Below are positions 1 through 9,575 of a stretch of 64,000 bases of DNA, piece by piece. The number at the start of each line of letters is the position of its first letter. Position 1 is the stretch's first letter. This DNA is from Fusobacterium sp. (lineage in GTDB: Bacteria > Fusobacteriota > Fusobacteriia > Fusobacteriales > Fusobacteriaceae), in NCBI RefSeq assembly GCF_032477075.1, contig NZ_JAWDXO010000005.1, positions 66,108 through 130,107 of the forward strand. Reading direction: 5' to 3'. Under the pieces are notes generated by a model that had not been told where the DNA came from, made no database searches, and saw only the letters and a list, made by a program, of their open reading frames with translations. The position numbers and the translations under genes were made by a program.

Positions 1-32
1 AAAAATAATATTTTAAAAATGGGGTGGTATAT

Positions 33-803
33 ATGAGGAGAGCTTTACTATTATTTGGAAATGAAATGGAAAGAGATAATCTTATTGAAAGTGCAGTTTA
101 TTTACAAAACAGTTTAGGCTTTAAAATCATGCCTCTTTACATTAAGGATATGTCTAGAGACAAAATAATAGCTGCTTCTACAGATGGAATGATGATGAGT
201 GGAAGATCACCTTTTATTATGCAAGGTTGGGCTGATATGGAGAAACAGGAGATAGAGGATATTGAAAAAATTCTTAAAGCAAAAGAAATTAAAAGTGAGC
301 TTGAAGTAGATATTGGACTTGTTCCTGAAATAGTAACTGACAGAATGAAAAGCTGTGATACTCTTCTTATTGGAAAAAATGAAGCTATTACTGAAAGAAT
401 AGTAAGTATTTTAAAAGGAAATTATAAATCTATAATTTTTATAGGAGAAAAGCCTTTAAAAGGAATGGATAAAGTAATTGTTGCCAATGATGATGGAGTA
501 AAAGTTAATAGAAGCTGTTATCAGTTTACTAGTCTTTTTCCAGAAGTTAAAGAATTTACTTCATTTATTATCAATAAAGAAATTGAAGAAAATCATTTGA
601 TAGAATATCTTGAAGGAAAAGGGAAGAGTGTAAAGCATGAAGTGCTCAATATAACAGATTATGATGATGTTCTCAAAAAAATAGATGAATATGATTTCTT
701 TATAATGGGAAATCTGAGCAGAAGCTATTTCTTTGAAAAGATAATTGGAAAAAATGGTATAAAATTATTAGAAAAGAGTAAAACACCTATATTTATAGGA
801 TAG
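33..803 (+). CDS. UspA-like tandem stress protein
   Basis: The product is 256 residues with no signal peptide, so it should be cytosolic. It reads as two weak universal-stress-protein repeats. The first half opens with a buried strand (ALLLFGNE) and an IMPLYIKD strand. The second half opens with KVIVANDDG and ends with a GNLSRSYFF...LLEKSKTPIFIG tail, the position where UspA domains close with a Gly-rich loop and a PxxI strand. The ATG at 33 is chosen over an in-frame GTG at 24 because GGGGTGG at 21-27 is its ribosome site. A yfcE-type gene follows after 20 bp. The family call rests on fold-like pattern only; the specific function is unknown. Confidence 0.6.
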   Translation: MRRALLLFGNEMERDNLIESAVYLQNSLGFKIMPLYIKDMSRDKIIAASTDGMMMSGRSPFIMQGWADMEKQEIEDIEKILKAKEIKSELEVDIGLVPEIVTDRMKSCDTLLIGKNEAITERIVSILKGNYKSIIFIGEKPLKGMDKVIVANDDGVKVNRSCYQFTSLFPEVKEFTSFIINKEIEENHLIEYLEGKGKSVKHEVLNITDYDDVLKKIDEYDFFIMGNLSRSYFFEKIIGKNGIKLLEKSKTPIFIG

Positions 804-823
804 TTTTTAGATAGGAATAAATT

Positions 824-1282
824 ATGAAAATATTAGTTATATCAGATTCACATGGAAGATTGGAAAAATTAATTTCTATTTATGAAAGGGAGAAACCTGA
901 CATGGTGATATGTGCAGGAGATTTCAGTGATGATGCTGAGGAACTTTCATATGTATTTCCAGAAAATACCTACCAAATAGTTAAAGGTAACTGCGATTAT
1001 TATGATATGCAGAGAAGTGATGAGATGGTTATTGAGCTAGGGGGACATAAAGTCTTCCTAGCTCATGGTCATCATTACAAGGTAAAACTTGAGTATGAAA
1101 CAATAGAAAAAAGAGGACGAGAACTAGGATGTGATGTAGTTATATTTGGTCATACACATAGACCATATCTTGAAAAAAAGAAAGAGATAACCCTTTTTAA
1201 TCCTGGGGCTGTACTTGGAAATGATTACGGTATAATAAAAATAAATAAAGAAAGTATTGATTTTCTTCTAAAAAGAATTTAA
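824..1282 (+). CDS. yfcE: YfcE/MJ0936-type metallophosphodiesterase
   Basis: This 152-residue cytosolic enzyme belongs to the calcineurin-like phosphoesterases and probably hydrolyses phosphodiester bonds using two metal ions. The ligand motifs are all present in order: SDSHG (D8, H10), GD (D33), GNCD (N56), HGH (H81, H83) and GHTH (H110, H112). The length is normal for the YfcE family. Its natural substrate is not established for most members. It sits 20 bp after the stress-like gene and 49 bp before pheS, so it may be read with the synthetase genes. Confidence 0.88.
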   Translation: MKILVISDSHGRLEKLISIYEREKPDMVICAGDFSDDAEELSYVFPENTYQIVKGNCDYYDMQRSDEMVIELGGHKVFLAHGHHYKVKLEYETIEKRGRELGCDVVIFGHTHRPYLEKKKEITLFNPGAVLGNDYGIIKINKESIDFLLKRI

Positions 1283-1331
1283 AATAATTAGATATATAGG
1301 ATATTTTTAGCCTTTGACGTAGGGAGGAAAA

Positions 1332-2348
1332 ATGAAGGAAAAGGTAGCACAATTAAAGGAACAAGCACAATCTAGTATAGAGGGCGCTGCTTCTTTACAG
1401 GAGTTAGAAGAAATAAGAGTTAGATTGCTGGGAAAAAAAGGAGAATTAACAGAAATTTCTAAAGGTATGAAAACTCTTTCTCCAGAAGAAAGACCTGTTA
1501 TTGGTCAACTGGTAAATGAAACTAGAGAATTTATCAGTTCAATGCTAGATGAAAAGAATGATCAATTAAAAGAAAAAGAAAAAAGAGCAAGATTAGAACA
1601 AGAAATTATTGATATTACACTTCCAGGTGAAGAGATTGAGTTAGGGACAAGTCACCCTATAACAGAAACAATGAATTTTATGAAAGATATATTTATTGAA
1701 ATGGGATTTGATATTGCTGATGGACCTGAAGTAGAAAAAGTTGAATATAACTTTGATGCTTTAAACATCCCTGAAACTCATCCATCAAGAGATATTACAG
1801 ATACTTTCTATATTTCAGATGATGTGATACTCAGAACACAAACATCACCAGTACAGGTAAGATATATGCTTAAACATAAACCACCTTTCAGAATGATATG
1901 CCCTGGAAAAGTTTACAGACCTGATTATGATGTGTCTCATACACCAATGTTCCACCAAATGGAAGGATTGATGATAGGTGAAAATATTTCTTTTGCTAAT
2001 TTGAAAGGAATATTGACTCATTTTGTTAAAAAAGTTTTTGGTGAAACTGAAGTAAGATTTAGACCTCATTTCTTTCCATTCACAGAACCAAGTGCTGAAA
2101 TGGATGTACAATGTGCTGTATGTAAAGGTAAGGGATGCAGAGTATGTAAAGACAGCGGTTGGCTGGAAATAATGGGATGCGGGATGGTAGACCCAGAGGT
2201 TTTAAAGGCAGTAGGTTATGATCCTAATGAAGTGAGTGGATTTGCTTTTGGAGTTGGAATAGAGAGAGTAACTATGCTGAGACACGGAATAGATGACCTT
2301 AGAGCATTTTTTGAAAATGATATAAGATTCTTAAAACAATTTAAATAA
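1332..2348 (+). CDS. pheS: Phenylalanyl-tRNA synthetase alpha subunit
   Basis: PheS (338 aa) forms an alpha2-beta2 enzyme with PheT and charges tRNA-Phe. An N-terminal coiled coil (about residues 1-95) for tRNA contact is followed by the class II catalytic core with motif 2 (FRMICPGKVYRPDYDVSHTP) and motif 3 (GFAFGVGIERVTML). A CxxC-x4-CxxC insertion (C261, C264, C269, C272) lies in the core, as in many bacterial PheS proteins, and probably binds zinc. GGGAGG sits before the ATG. pheT follows after 14 bp, the usual arrangement. Confidence 0.98.
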   Translation: MKEKVAQLKEQAQSSIEGAASLQELEEIRVRLLGKKGELTEISKGMKTLSPEERPVIGQLVNETREFISSMLDEKNDQLKEKEKRARLEQEIIDITLPGEEIELGTSHPITETMNFMKDIFIEMGFDIADGPEVEKVEYNFDALNIPETHPSRDITDTFYISDDVILRTQTSPVQVRYMLKHKPPFRMICPGKVYRPDYDVSHTPMFHQMEGLMIGENISFANLKGILTHFVKKVFGETEVRFRPHFFPFTEPSAEMDVQCAVCKGKGCRVCKDSGWLEIMGCGMVDPEVLKAVGYDPNEVSGFAFGVGIERVTMLRHGIDDLRAFFENDIRFLKQFK

Positions 2349-2362
2349 TTCTGGAGGGAATA

Positions 2363-4750
2363 ATGTTAATTTCTTTAGACTGGTTGAAACAGTATGTTGA
2401 TATAAAAGAAGATATAAATCAGCTTGAAAATGCACTGACTATGATAGGTCAGGAAGTAGAAGCTATAGATGTTCAAGGTAAAGACCTTAACAATGTAGTT
2501 ATAGGACAGATTGTAGAATATGGAAAACATCCAAATTCAGATAAATTGACTCTTTTAAAAGTAGATATAGGAGAGGAAGAAAAACTGCAAATAATCTGCG
2601 GAGCTCCAAATCATAAATTAGGAGATAAGGTAGTAGTGGCCAAGATTGGGGCTATACTTCCTGGAGATTTCAAGATTAAAAAAAGCAAAATAAGAGATAT
2701 AGAGTCTTGTGGTATGCTTTGTTCACAAGTTGAATTAGGGATAGGAGAAGATAAGGATGGAATAGTAATTCTTCCTGAAGACGCTCCAATAGGAGAAGAT
2801 TATAAAATATATGCTGGAATGGATGATATTATATTTGAACTTGAAATTACTCCAAATAGACCTGATTGCCTTTCACATATAGGAATAGCTAGAGAAGTGG
2901 CAGCTTACTATGGAAGAAAAGTAAAATATCCATCTTATGCTTTAAATGAAGTGATAGAATCTACAAATAACTATGCAAAAGTAAGAGTGGAAGATAAAGA
3001 AAGATGTAAAAGGTATATGGGAAGAGTTATAAAAAATGTAACTATTGGTGAATCTCCTGAATGGCTTAAGAAGAGAATAAGAGCAATGGGACTTAAACCA
3101 ATTAATAATATAGTTGATGTAACAAACTTTGTTATGTTTGAGTATAATCAGCCTATGCATGCTTTTGATCTGGATAAATTAGAAAATAAAACTGTAGTAG
3201 TAAGAACTGCAGAGATAGGAGAAAAAATAACCACTTTAGATGGAGTAGATAGAGAACTTAATAATGGAGAACTGGTAATAGCTGATGAAGTAAAACCAAT
3301 AGCTATTGCTGGTATCATTGGAGGTCAGGCTACTCAAATCGAATCTGAAACTAAAAATATATTCCTTGAGGTGGCTTATTTTACTCCCGAAAACATTAGA
3401 AAAACAACTAAAAAACTTGGAATTGTAACTGATTCTGGATATAGAAATGAAAGAGGTCTTGATATTGAAAATATCAGCGAAGTTATAGACAGAGCGGCAG
3501 CTCTTATGGCAGAAGTTGCTTCTGGGGAGGTTTTAAATGAGGTAATAGATAAATATATAGAAAAACCTCAAAAGTTTGAAATACCTTTAAACTTAAATAA
3601 ATTAAATAACTTTATAGGCAAAAAGTTGGAGTTTGATCAAGTAGGAAAAATACTTACAAACCTTGGGTTAGGAATAAAAACTTTATCTCAGGATACTCTC
3701 ATAGTTGCTCCACCTGCTTATAGACAGGATTTAACTAGATCAGAAGATTTATATGAAGAAATAATAAGAATGTATGGATTTGAAAATATAGAAGCTATAA
3801 TGCCTGTGGAAAATATTGAATCTGGATTGAAGGATGTAAAAATATCAGTTGCTGATAACTTAAAAGAGATATTGAAAGAAATAGGTCTCCATGAAGTTAT
3901 AAACTATACATTTATTCCTAAGGAAGCTTTGAATATTCTTAAAATAAGAGATAAAGTAATTGAAATAAGCAATCCATTAAGTGAAGATATGTCTATAGTA
4001 AGACCTACTTTAATATATAGTCTTCTTACAAATATCAGAGATAATATCAATAGAAATCAATTCAATCTAAGATTCTATGAAGTATCAAAAGTATTTACAC
4101 CAGCAAGTGAATTAGCAAATGAGGATTTAAGAATCTGTATAGCAATAGCAGGAAAACCTGAAAGAACTTTATGGAATCCAAAACCTGAGTCATATAACTT
4201 TTACACTATAAAAGGATATGTGGAAAAACTTCTTGAATATACAGGTATCAGCAGGTATAAACTTGAAAGGAGTACAAAAGAAATTTTCCATCCAGGTAGA
4301 AGTGCTGATATTAGAATAGGAAATGATATTATTGGAACTTTTGGAGAGATTCATCCAGATATTCAGGAAGCTATGGATATAAAAAGAGAAAGAGTATATG
4401 TAGCTGATATAGATTTAGCTAGAGCATTAAAATATATGAAAAATGCTGTAAAATATGAAAGGGTAGTAAAGTATCCAGAAGTAACTAGAGATTTGGCCAT
4501 CGTACTTGATAAAAATGTACTTGTAGGAAATATGATAGATGACTTGAAAAAAGTTTCTCTTTTAATAGAAAAAATAGATATATTTGATATTTATGAAGGA
4601 GAAAAAATAAATGCAGATAAAAAATCAGTAGCTATCAGCATAGTACTTAGAGACAAGAAAAAGACTCTTACTGAAAAAGATATAAATAATGTTATTGAAA
4701 AAGTGTTAAACACTATCTCGAAAAATTATAATGGAGAGATAAGACAATAA
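2363..4750 (+). CDS. pheT: Phenylalanyl-tRNA synthetase beta subunit
   Basis: PheT (795 aa, full length) is the editing and tRNA-binding subunit. It has an OB-fold tRNA-binding domain (about residues 40-150, with the typical HPNSDKLTLLKVDIG), B3/B4 editing domains with NIVDVTNFVMFEYNQPMHAFD, B5 (about 400-470), a catalytic-like core and a C-terminal ferredoxin-fold anticodon-binding domain (about 700-795, starting VKYPEVTRDLAIVLD). The ribosome site is GGAGGG. It lies between pheS and a serine dehydratase gene, 18 bp upstream of the latter. Confidence 0.98.
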   Translation: MLISLDWLKQYVDIKEDINQLENALTMIGQEVEAIDVQGKDLNNVVIGQIVEYGKHPNSDKLTLLKVDIGEEEKLQIICGAPNHKLGDKVVVAKIGAILPGDFKIKKSKIRDIESCGMLCSQVELGIGEDKDGIVILPEDAPIGEDYKIYAGMDDIIFELEITPNRPDCLSHIGIAREVAAYYGRKVKYPSYALNEVIESTNNYAKVRVEDKERCKRYMGRVIKNVTIGESPEWLKKRIRAMGLKPINNIVDVTNFVMFEYNQPMHAFDLDKLENKTVVVRTAEIGEKITTLDGVDRELNNGELVIADEVKPIAIAGIIGGQATQIESETKNIFLEVAYFTPENIRKTTKKLGIVTDSGYRNERGLDIENISEVIDRAAALMAEVASGEVLNEVIDKYIEKPQKFEIPLNLNKLNNFIGKKLEFDQVGKILTNLGLGIKTLSQDTLIVAPPAYRQDLTRSEDLYEEIIRMYGFENIEAIMPVENIESGLKDVKISVADNLKEILKEIGLHEVINYTFIPKEALNILKIRDKVIEISNPLSEDMSIVRPTLIYSLLTNIRDNINRNQFNLRFYEVSKVFTPASELANEDLRICIAIAGKPERTLWNPKPESYNFYTIKGYVEKLLEYTGISRYKLERSTKEIFHPGRSADIRIGNDIIGTFGEIHPDIQEAMDIKRERVYVADIDLARALKYMKNAVKYERVVKYPEVTRDLAIVLDKNVLVGNMIDDLKKVSLLIEKIDIFDIYEGEKINADKKSVAISIVLRDKKKTLTEKDINNVIEKVLNTISKNYNGEIRQ

Positions 4751-4768
4751 ATATTTAGGAGGGTTAAG

Positions 4769-5977
4769 ATGGATTCCTTAAAAGAGTTATTTAAGATAGG
4801 AAATGGTCCTTCAAGCTCACATACAATTGGACCAGAAAGAGCAGCAAAAAAATTTAAAGAAAGAACACCAAATGCAGCGAAATATGTAGTAGAGCTGTAT
4901 GGATCTTTAGCTCTGACTGGAAAGGGACACCTTACTGATTGGATAATAGAAGAAACTTTAAAACCGATTGAAACTGAGATTGTATGGATGCCAGAAGTCG
5001 TTTATGACTATCACACTAATGGGATGAAATTTAAAGCTTTAGACAACAATGGAAATACAATAGATGAATGGATAGTCTTCTCAGTAGGTGGGGGAACTAT
5101 CATGGAATTAGGGCAGGAAAGAAGAGGGCCTTCAAAAATTTATCCATATTCAAAGATGGATGATATCAAAAAATGGTGTGAAGAAGGAAAAAAAGAGTAC
5201 TGGGAATATGTTGTAGAGCATGAAGGAGAAGAGATATTCACTTTTCTTCAAGAAATATGGGATGCAATGGAAGCAGCTGTTGAAAAAGGAATAGAAAAAA
5301 CAGGTGTACTTCCTGGAACTCTAAAATTGTCTAGGAGAGCCCAAAGCTTTTATAGAAAAGCAAGAAATAACCATGGAAGAGGTGGATTTCTTGGAAGAAT
5401 ATTTGCATATACTCTTGCAGTATCAGAAGAAAATGGGGCTGGAGGAAGAGTTGTAACTGCCCCTACATGTGGAGCTTCTGGAATTATTCCAGGACTTTTA
5501 TATGCACTTAGAGAAGAATATGACATATCTGAAAAAGAACTCCTTAAAGGGTTGGCGATAGCTGGTCTTATAGGAAATATAGTGAAAGAGAATGCCACTA
5601 TATCAGGAGCTGAAGGAGGATGTCAGGCAGAAGTAGGAACAGCATGTGCAATGGCAGCAGGAATGGCATGTTTTCTTTTAGGAGGATCATTAGATCAAAT
5701 TGAATATGCTTCTGAAATGGCATTGGAACACCATCTTGGACTTACTTGCGACCCAGTAGGAGGATATGTACAAATACCTTGTATAGAGAGAAATGCAGCA
5801 GCTTCAGCAAGAGCATTGGATTCTGCAGCATACAGTCTTTATACTGATGGAAAGCATACTATTTCTTTTGATCAAGTAGTTATAACTATGGGTGAGACTG
5901 GGAAAGACTTAAAGAGTGAATACAAGGAAACATCTTTAGGAGGACTTGCAAAATTTAGATTTAATGCTGAATGTTAA
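4769..5977 (+). CDS. sdaA: L-serine dehydratase, Fe-S dependent, single chain
   Basis: The enzyme deaminates L-serine to pyruvate and ammonia with an oxygen-sensitive 4Fe-4S cluster, a fermentative reaction in anaerobes. The 402-residue chain joins the beta-type domain (N-terminal, GPSSSHTIGPERAA) to the alpha-type domain. The latter carries APTCGASGIIPG, GCQAEVGTACAMAAGM and CDPVGGYVQIPCIERNA, whose cysteines are the cluster ligands. It is 18 bp after pheT and ends at a strong hairpin terminator, so it may be co-transcribed with pheST. A general L-serine/L-threonine lyase of the same family is the only close alternative. Confidence 0.93.
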   Translation: MDSLKELFKIGNGPSSSHTIGPERAAKKFKERTPNAAKYVVELYGSLALTGKGHLTDWIIEETLKPIETEIVWMPEVVYDYHTNGMKFKALDNNGNTIDEWIVFSVGGGTIMELGQERRGPSKIYPYSKMDDIKKWCEEGKKEYWEYVVEHEGEEIFTFLQEIWDAMEAAVEKGIEKTGVLPGTLKLSRRAQSFYRKARNNHGRGGFLGRIFAYTLAVSEENGAGGRVVTAPTCGASGIIPGLLYALREEYDISEKELLKGLAIAGLIGNIVKENATISGAEGGCQAEVGTACAMAAGMACFLLGGSLDQIEYASEMALEHHLGLTCDPVGGYVQIPCIERNAAASARALDSAAYSLYTDGKHTISFDQVVITMGETGKDLKSEYKETSLGGLAKFRFNAEC

Positions 5978-5999
5978 AATAGTTTTATAAGAATATATC

Positions 6000-6044
6000 A
6001 AGAGGCAGCCTCAAAAAATTGCAGAATTTTTTGAGCCGCCTCTT
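6000..6044. terminator. Long hairpin terminator after sdaA
   Basis: A stem of about 20 bp pairs AAGAGGC at 6000-6006 with GCCTCTT at 6038-6044, continuing inward to CAAAAAATT/AATTTTTTG around a four-base loop (6021-6024). A one-base bulge interrupts the G/C part. It closes the pheS-pheT-sdaA run before pth. Confidence 0.85.
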
Positions 6045-6100
6045 AAACTTTTTATAGAATATAGAGAAAAAATATAAAATTGAAAAGAAAGGAAAATGAT

Positions 6101-6661
6101 ATGAAATTAGTTGTAGGCCTTGGTAATCCAGGAGATAAATATGCTAAAACAAGGCATAATATAGGATTTGAAGTTATCAGTAGATTACAAAAAGACCTTA
6201 ATATAACAGGGGAAAAGGATAAATTTCAGGGATTTCTTAGTGAGAAAAATATAGATGGAGAGAAAGTTCTTTTTCTAAAACCTCAGACTTTTATGAATCT
6301 TAGTGGAAATTCAATATCTGCTGTAGTAAATTTTTATAAAATAGATGTTAAAAATGATATGATTGTAATTTATGATGATATGGATCTTCCTGTTGGAAAA
6401 TTGAGAGTAAAAGAGAGGGGAAGTTCAGGTGGACATAATGGAATAAAATCTATCATTTCTCATCTAGGTGATGAGTTTTTACGTATTAAATGTGGTATAG
6501 GAAAGAGTAAAGATAATACTATAGATTTTGTAACAGGTCAGTTTGATAAAAGTGAACAAGAAACTGTTGATAAAATGATTGAGAATGCATCTGATTGTGC
6601 TTTAGATTTAATAAGAGATGTTGAATTAGGCAGAATAATGCAGAAATATAACAAAAAGTAA
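6101..6661 (+). CDS. pth: Peptidyl-tRNA hydrolase
   Basis: Pth (186 aa) recycles peptidyl-tRNA by cleaving the ester bond between peptide and tRNA. It has the N-terminal LVVGLGNPGDKYAKTRHNIGF motif containing the catalytic His, FLKPQTFMNLSG with the conserved Asn, YDDMDLPVGKLRV, and GSSGGHNGIKSI. The ATG at 6101 is preferred to an upstream in-frame TTG at 6080: AAAGGA sits 7 nt before it, and the family consensus starts at MKLVVGLG. A terminator lies upstream and the Rnf operon promoter downstream, so it is probably its own unit. Confidence 0.97.
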   Translation: MKLVVGLGNPGDKYAKTRHNIGFEVISRLQKDLNITGEKDKFQGFLSEKNIDGEKVLFLKPQTFMNLSGNSISAVVNFYKIDVKNDMIVIYDDMDLPVGKLRVKERGSSGGHNGIKSIISHLGDEFLRIKCGIGKSKDNTIDFVTGQFDKSEQETVDKMIENASDCALDLIRDVELGRIMQKYNKK

Positions 6662-6694
6662 TAACTTATGATGGAAAAAAATAATGAAAACATA

Positions 6695-6723
6695 TTGTTA
6701 AATAGATATAAATGTGGTAAACT
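6695..6723 (+). promoter_or_regulatory. Predicted sigma-70 promoter of the rnf operon
   Basis: TTGTTA at 6695-6700 and TAAACT at 6718-6723 are separated by exactly 17 bp, in the gap between pth and rnfC. Start of transcription would be near 6730, leaving a leader of about 30 nt. Confidence 0.6.
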
Positions 6724-6759
6724 GATTAGTAGAAATTAACTTTATGAAAGGAGATTCAT

Positions 6760-8070
6760 ATGAGATTTTTTGGTTTCAGAGGTGGAGTGCATCCGCCTGA
6801 AAATAAACTACAGACAGAAAATATGCCAGTAGAAAAACTAGCAGCACCAAAAATGTTGTATATTTCTTTATTACAGCATATAGGATCACCACTAGATCCA
6901 ATAGTAGCTATTGGAGATAAAGTACTTAAAGGTCAGAAAATAGCTGACTCTCAAGCATTTTTAACATCTCCTATACATTCACCAGTAAGTGGTACAGTTA
7001 AAAAAATTGAAGAACATGTTTTTCCATTAATGGGAAGAATTAAAACTATCATGATTGAAAATGATGGGGAAGAGACTTGGGCAGAACTGCCTAAGATAGA
7101 AAATTGGGAAACAGCTGATAAGAAAGATTTATTAGCAATGATCAGAGAAAAAGGAGTTGTTGGTATTGGAGGGGCAAGTTTCCCTACTCATGTTAAACTT
7201 AATCCACCTGCTGATGTAAAGATTGACACTTTACTGTTAAATGGAGCAGAGTGTGAGCCTTATCTCAATTCTGACAACAGACTTATGCTTGAACATCCAG
7301 AAACTATAATTGAAGGTATTAAAATCATCAAAAAAGTTTTAGGAGTAGAGACAGCTATCATAGGTATTGAAGAAAATAAACCTGAAGCAATAGCTTCTAT
7401 GAAGAAAGCTGCAGAAGGAACAGGAATAGAGATAGCTCCTTTAAAAACAAAATATCCTCAAGGAGGAGAGAAACAATTAATCAAAGCTGTTTTAGATAGA
7501 GAGGTTCCATCTGGAAAACTTCCATCAGCAGTAGGAGTAGTGGTTCAAAATACAGGAACAGCAGCTGCTATCTATGAAGGATTGGTAAATGGGACTCCTC
7601 TAATTGAAAAAGTTGTTACAGTTTCAGGAAAAGCAATAGCAAATCCTAAAAATATAAAAATAGCTATTGGAACACCTTTCTCTTATATTCTTGATAAATG
7701 TGGTATAAACAGAGATGCAATGGATAAATTAGTAATGGGTGGACCAATGATGGGAATGGCTCAATTCTCAGAAGAAGCTCCAGTGATCAAAGGAACTTCT
7801 GGTTTATTGGCTCTTACAAAAGAGGAAACAAACCCATATAAACCAAAGGCTTGTATAGGATGTGGAAAATGTATAGGGGCATGTCCAATGCTTCTTGAAC
7901 CAATCATGTTTGCAAGACTTGCTGCTTTTGAACAATGGGAAGATATTGGAAAATACAACCTGATGGATTGTATTGAATGTGGATCGTGTGCTTACATATG
8001 TCCAGCTAACAGACCATTAACTGAAGCTATAAAGATTGGAAAATCAAAATTAAGAGCAATGAAAAAATAA
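6760..8070 (+). CDS. rnfC: Rnf complex subunit RnfC
   Basis: RnfC (436 aa) is the cytoplasmic NADH/flavin-binding subunit of the ferredoxin:NAD+ oxidoreductase that pumps Na+ or H+. It starts with the family pattern GGVHPPENK, has a biotin/lipoyl-like barrel near residues 40-90, the nucleotide-binding Rossmann part (GVVGIGGASFPTHVKL) and an SLBB-like region. Near the C-terminus are two 4Fe-4S sites, CIGCGKCIGACP and CIECGSCAYICP. It leads the operon order C-D-G-E-A-B, typical of fusobacteria and clostridia. Confidence 0.97.
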   Translation: MRFFGFRGGVHPPENKLQTENMPVEKLAAPKMLYISLLQHIGSPLDPIVAIGDKVLKGQKIADSQAFLTSPIHSPVSGTVKKIEEHVFPLMGRIKTIMIENDGEETWAELPKIENWETADKKDLLAMIREKGVVGIGGASFPTHVKLNPPADVKIDTLLLNGAECEPYLNSDNRLMLEHPETIIEGIKIIKKVLGVETAIIGIEENKPEAIASMKKAAEGTGIEIAPLKTKYPQGGEKQLIKAVLDREVPSGKLPSAVGVVVQNTGTAAAIYEGLVNGTPLIEKVVTVSGKAIANPKNIKIAIGTPFSYILDKCGINRDAMDKLVMGGPMMGMAQFSEEAPVIKGTSGLLALTKEETNPYKPKACIGCGKCIGACPMLLEPIMFARLAAFEQWEDIGKYNLMDCIECGSCAYICPANRPLTEAIKIGKSKLRAMKK

Positions 8071-8107
8071 CATACAGTAAAGTTATTAAGTTATTAGGAG
8101 GGTACAA

Positions 8108-9052
8108 GTGACTAATATTTTGAAGATGGGGCCATCACCTCATATAAGAACATCAGAAACAGTTGAAAAAGTAATGTATGATGTAATAATATCTTTAATA
8201 CCAGCATTTTTAGTTGCTGTATATGTTTTTGGAATAAGAGCATTTATAGTTACTTCAGTTGCTATATTATCATGTATTGTTACAGAGTTTGTTTGTCAGA
8301 AAATAATGAACCAGGATATTTCTGTATTTGACGGAAGTGCAATTCTTACAGGTATTCTGTTTTCTTTTGTTATACCAGTAAATATGTCTCTTATTTATGT
8401 AATTATTGGATCGATAGTTTCTATCGCTCTTGGTAAAATGGTATTTGGAGGACTTGGACATAATATATTTAACCCTGCGTTAGTAGGAAGAGCATTTGTT
8501 CAGGCTTCATGGCCAGTAGCTATTACTACTTTTGCACTAGATGGAAAAGCTGGAGCAACAGTCTTAGATGCTATGAAAAGAGGACTTCCATTAGATGGAG
8601 CTTTAATAGAAGGTGGAAATCAATATGTTCAAGCTTTTGTAGGTAGAATGGGTGGATGTTTAGGAGAAACTTCAGCTCTGGCTCTTCTTATAGGAGGAAT
8701 ATACCTTATTTATAGAGGGCAGATAGACTGGAAAATGCCTGCTTTAATAATAGGTACAGTATTTATTCTTACTTGGGCAATGGGAGGAGATCCTATAATG
8801 CATATCCTTTCAGGAGGATTATTCTTAGGAGCTTTCTATATGGCTACAGATATGGTAACAAGTCCATATACACCAAAAGGTAAAGTAATCTTTGCATTGG
8901 GATTAGGATTACTTATATCTCTGATCAGAATGAAAGGTGGTTATCCAGAAGGAGTTGCTTACTCTATCCTTATTATGAATGGATTTGTTCCTTTAATTAA
9001 TAGATATACTGCACCTAAAAAATTTGGTGAGGTGAAGTCTAATGAAAAATAG
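8108..9052 (+). CDS. rnfD: Rnf complex subunit RnfD
   Basis: RnfD (314 aa) is a polytopic membrane subunit carrying covalent FMN. About nine hydrophobic segments are visible. The family signature PSPHIRTS is near the N-terminus, and T151 in DGKAGATVLD matches the position of the flavinylated Thr. The start is GTG at 8108, 7 nt after GGAGG. It overlaps rnfG by 11 bp, which points to coupled translation. Confidence 0.95.
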   Translation: MTNILKMGPSPHIRTSETVEKVMYDVIISLIPAFLVAVYVFGIRAFIVTSVAILSCIVTEFVCQKIMNQDISVFDGSAILTGILFSFVIPVNMSLIYVIIGSIVSIALGKMVFGGLGHNIFNPALVGRAFVQASWPVAITTFALDGKAGATVLDAMKRGLPLDGALIEGGNQYVQAFVGRMGGCLGETSALALLIGGIYLIYRGQIDWKMPALIIGTVFILTWAMGGDPIMHILSGGLFLGAFYMATDMVTSPYTPKGKVIFALGLGLLISLIRMKGGYPEGVAYSILIMNGFVPLINRYTAPKKFGEVKSNEK

Positions 9053-9575
9053 ATTTGTAAATTATGGAGCAGTATTATTGATAATAGCTGCTGTATCAGC
9101 TGGAATATTAGCTATGGTAAATGATTTTACTAAAACAGTAATAAGAGATAACGAAATTGCAGCTGTAAACTCAGCAAGAAAAAATGTTCTTTCTTCTGCT
9201 GAAACTTTTAAAGAAGCAGAGGTTATAAATGCAGGTGGACTGGAGTTTATACCTGGATTTAATACAGCTGGGGAGCTTACAGGATATGTTGTATCTGTTT
9301 CTGAAAATGGATATGCAGGTGCTATTAATTTTGTTTTGGGTATTGAAAAAGATGGTAAAATCGCAGGATTGGATATTATAGGAAGTCAAGAGACTCCAGG
9401 ATTGGGGGCTAAAATCATGGATAAACCATGGCAAGCTATCTGGGCAGGAAGAGATTCATCATATGTCTTTAATAAATCTACAGATGCATTTGCAGGGGCT
9501 ACTATATCTCCAACAGCAGTTTATACTGGAATGATGAGAGCTTTGACAGTATATGACAAAGAGGTGAGAAAATAG
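9042..9575 (+). CDS. rnfG: Rnf complex subunit RnfG
   Basis: RnfG (177 aa) has one N-terminal membrane anchor (residues 8-27) and an outward-facing FMN-binding domain. The covalent FMN site is the Thr of GAT at T154 in DAFAGATISPT. The residue before the GAT is Ala, where Ser or Thr is usual. SQETPGLGAKI is the second conserved motif of the domain. The ATG lies inside the end of rnfD, and its stop overlaps the rnfE start by one base. Confidence 0.94.
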   Translation: MKNRFVNYGAVLLIIAAVSAGILAMVNDFTKTVIRDNEIAAVNSARKNVLSSAETFKEAEVINAGGLEFIPGFNTAGELTGYVVSVSENGYAGAINFVLGIEKDGKIAGLDIIGSQETPGLGAKIMDKPWQAIWAGRDSSYVFNKSTDAFAGATISPTAVYTGMMRALTVYDKEVRK

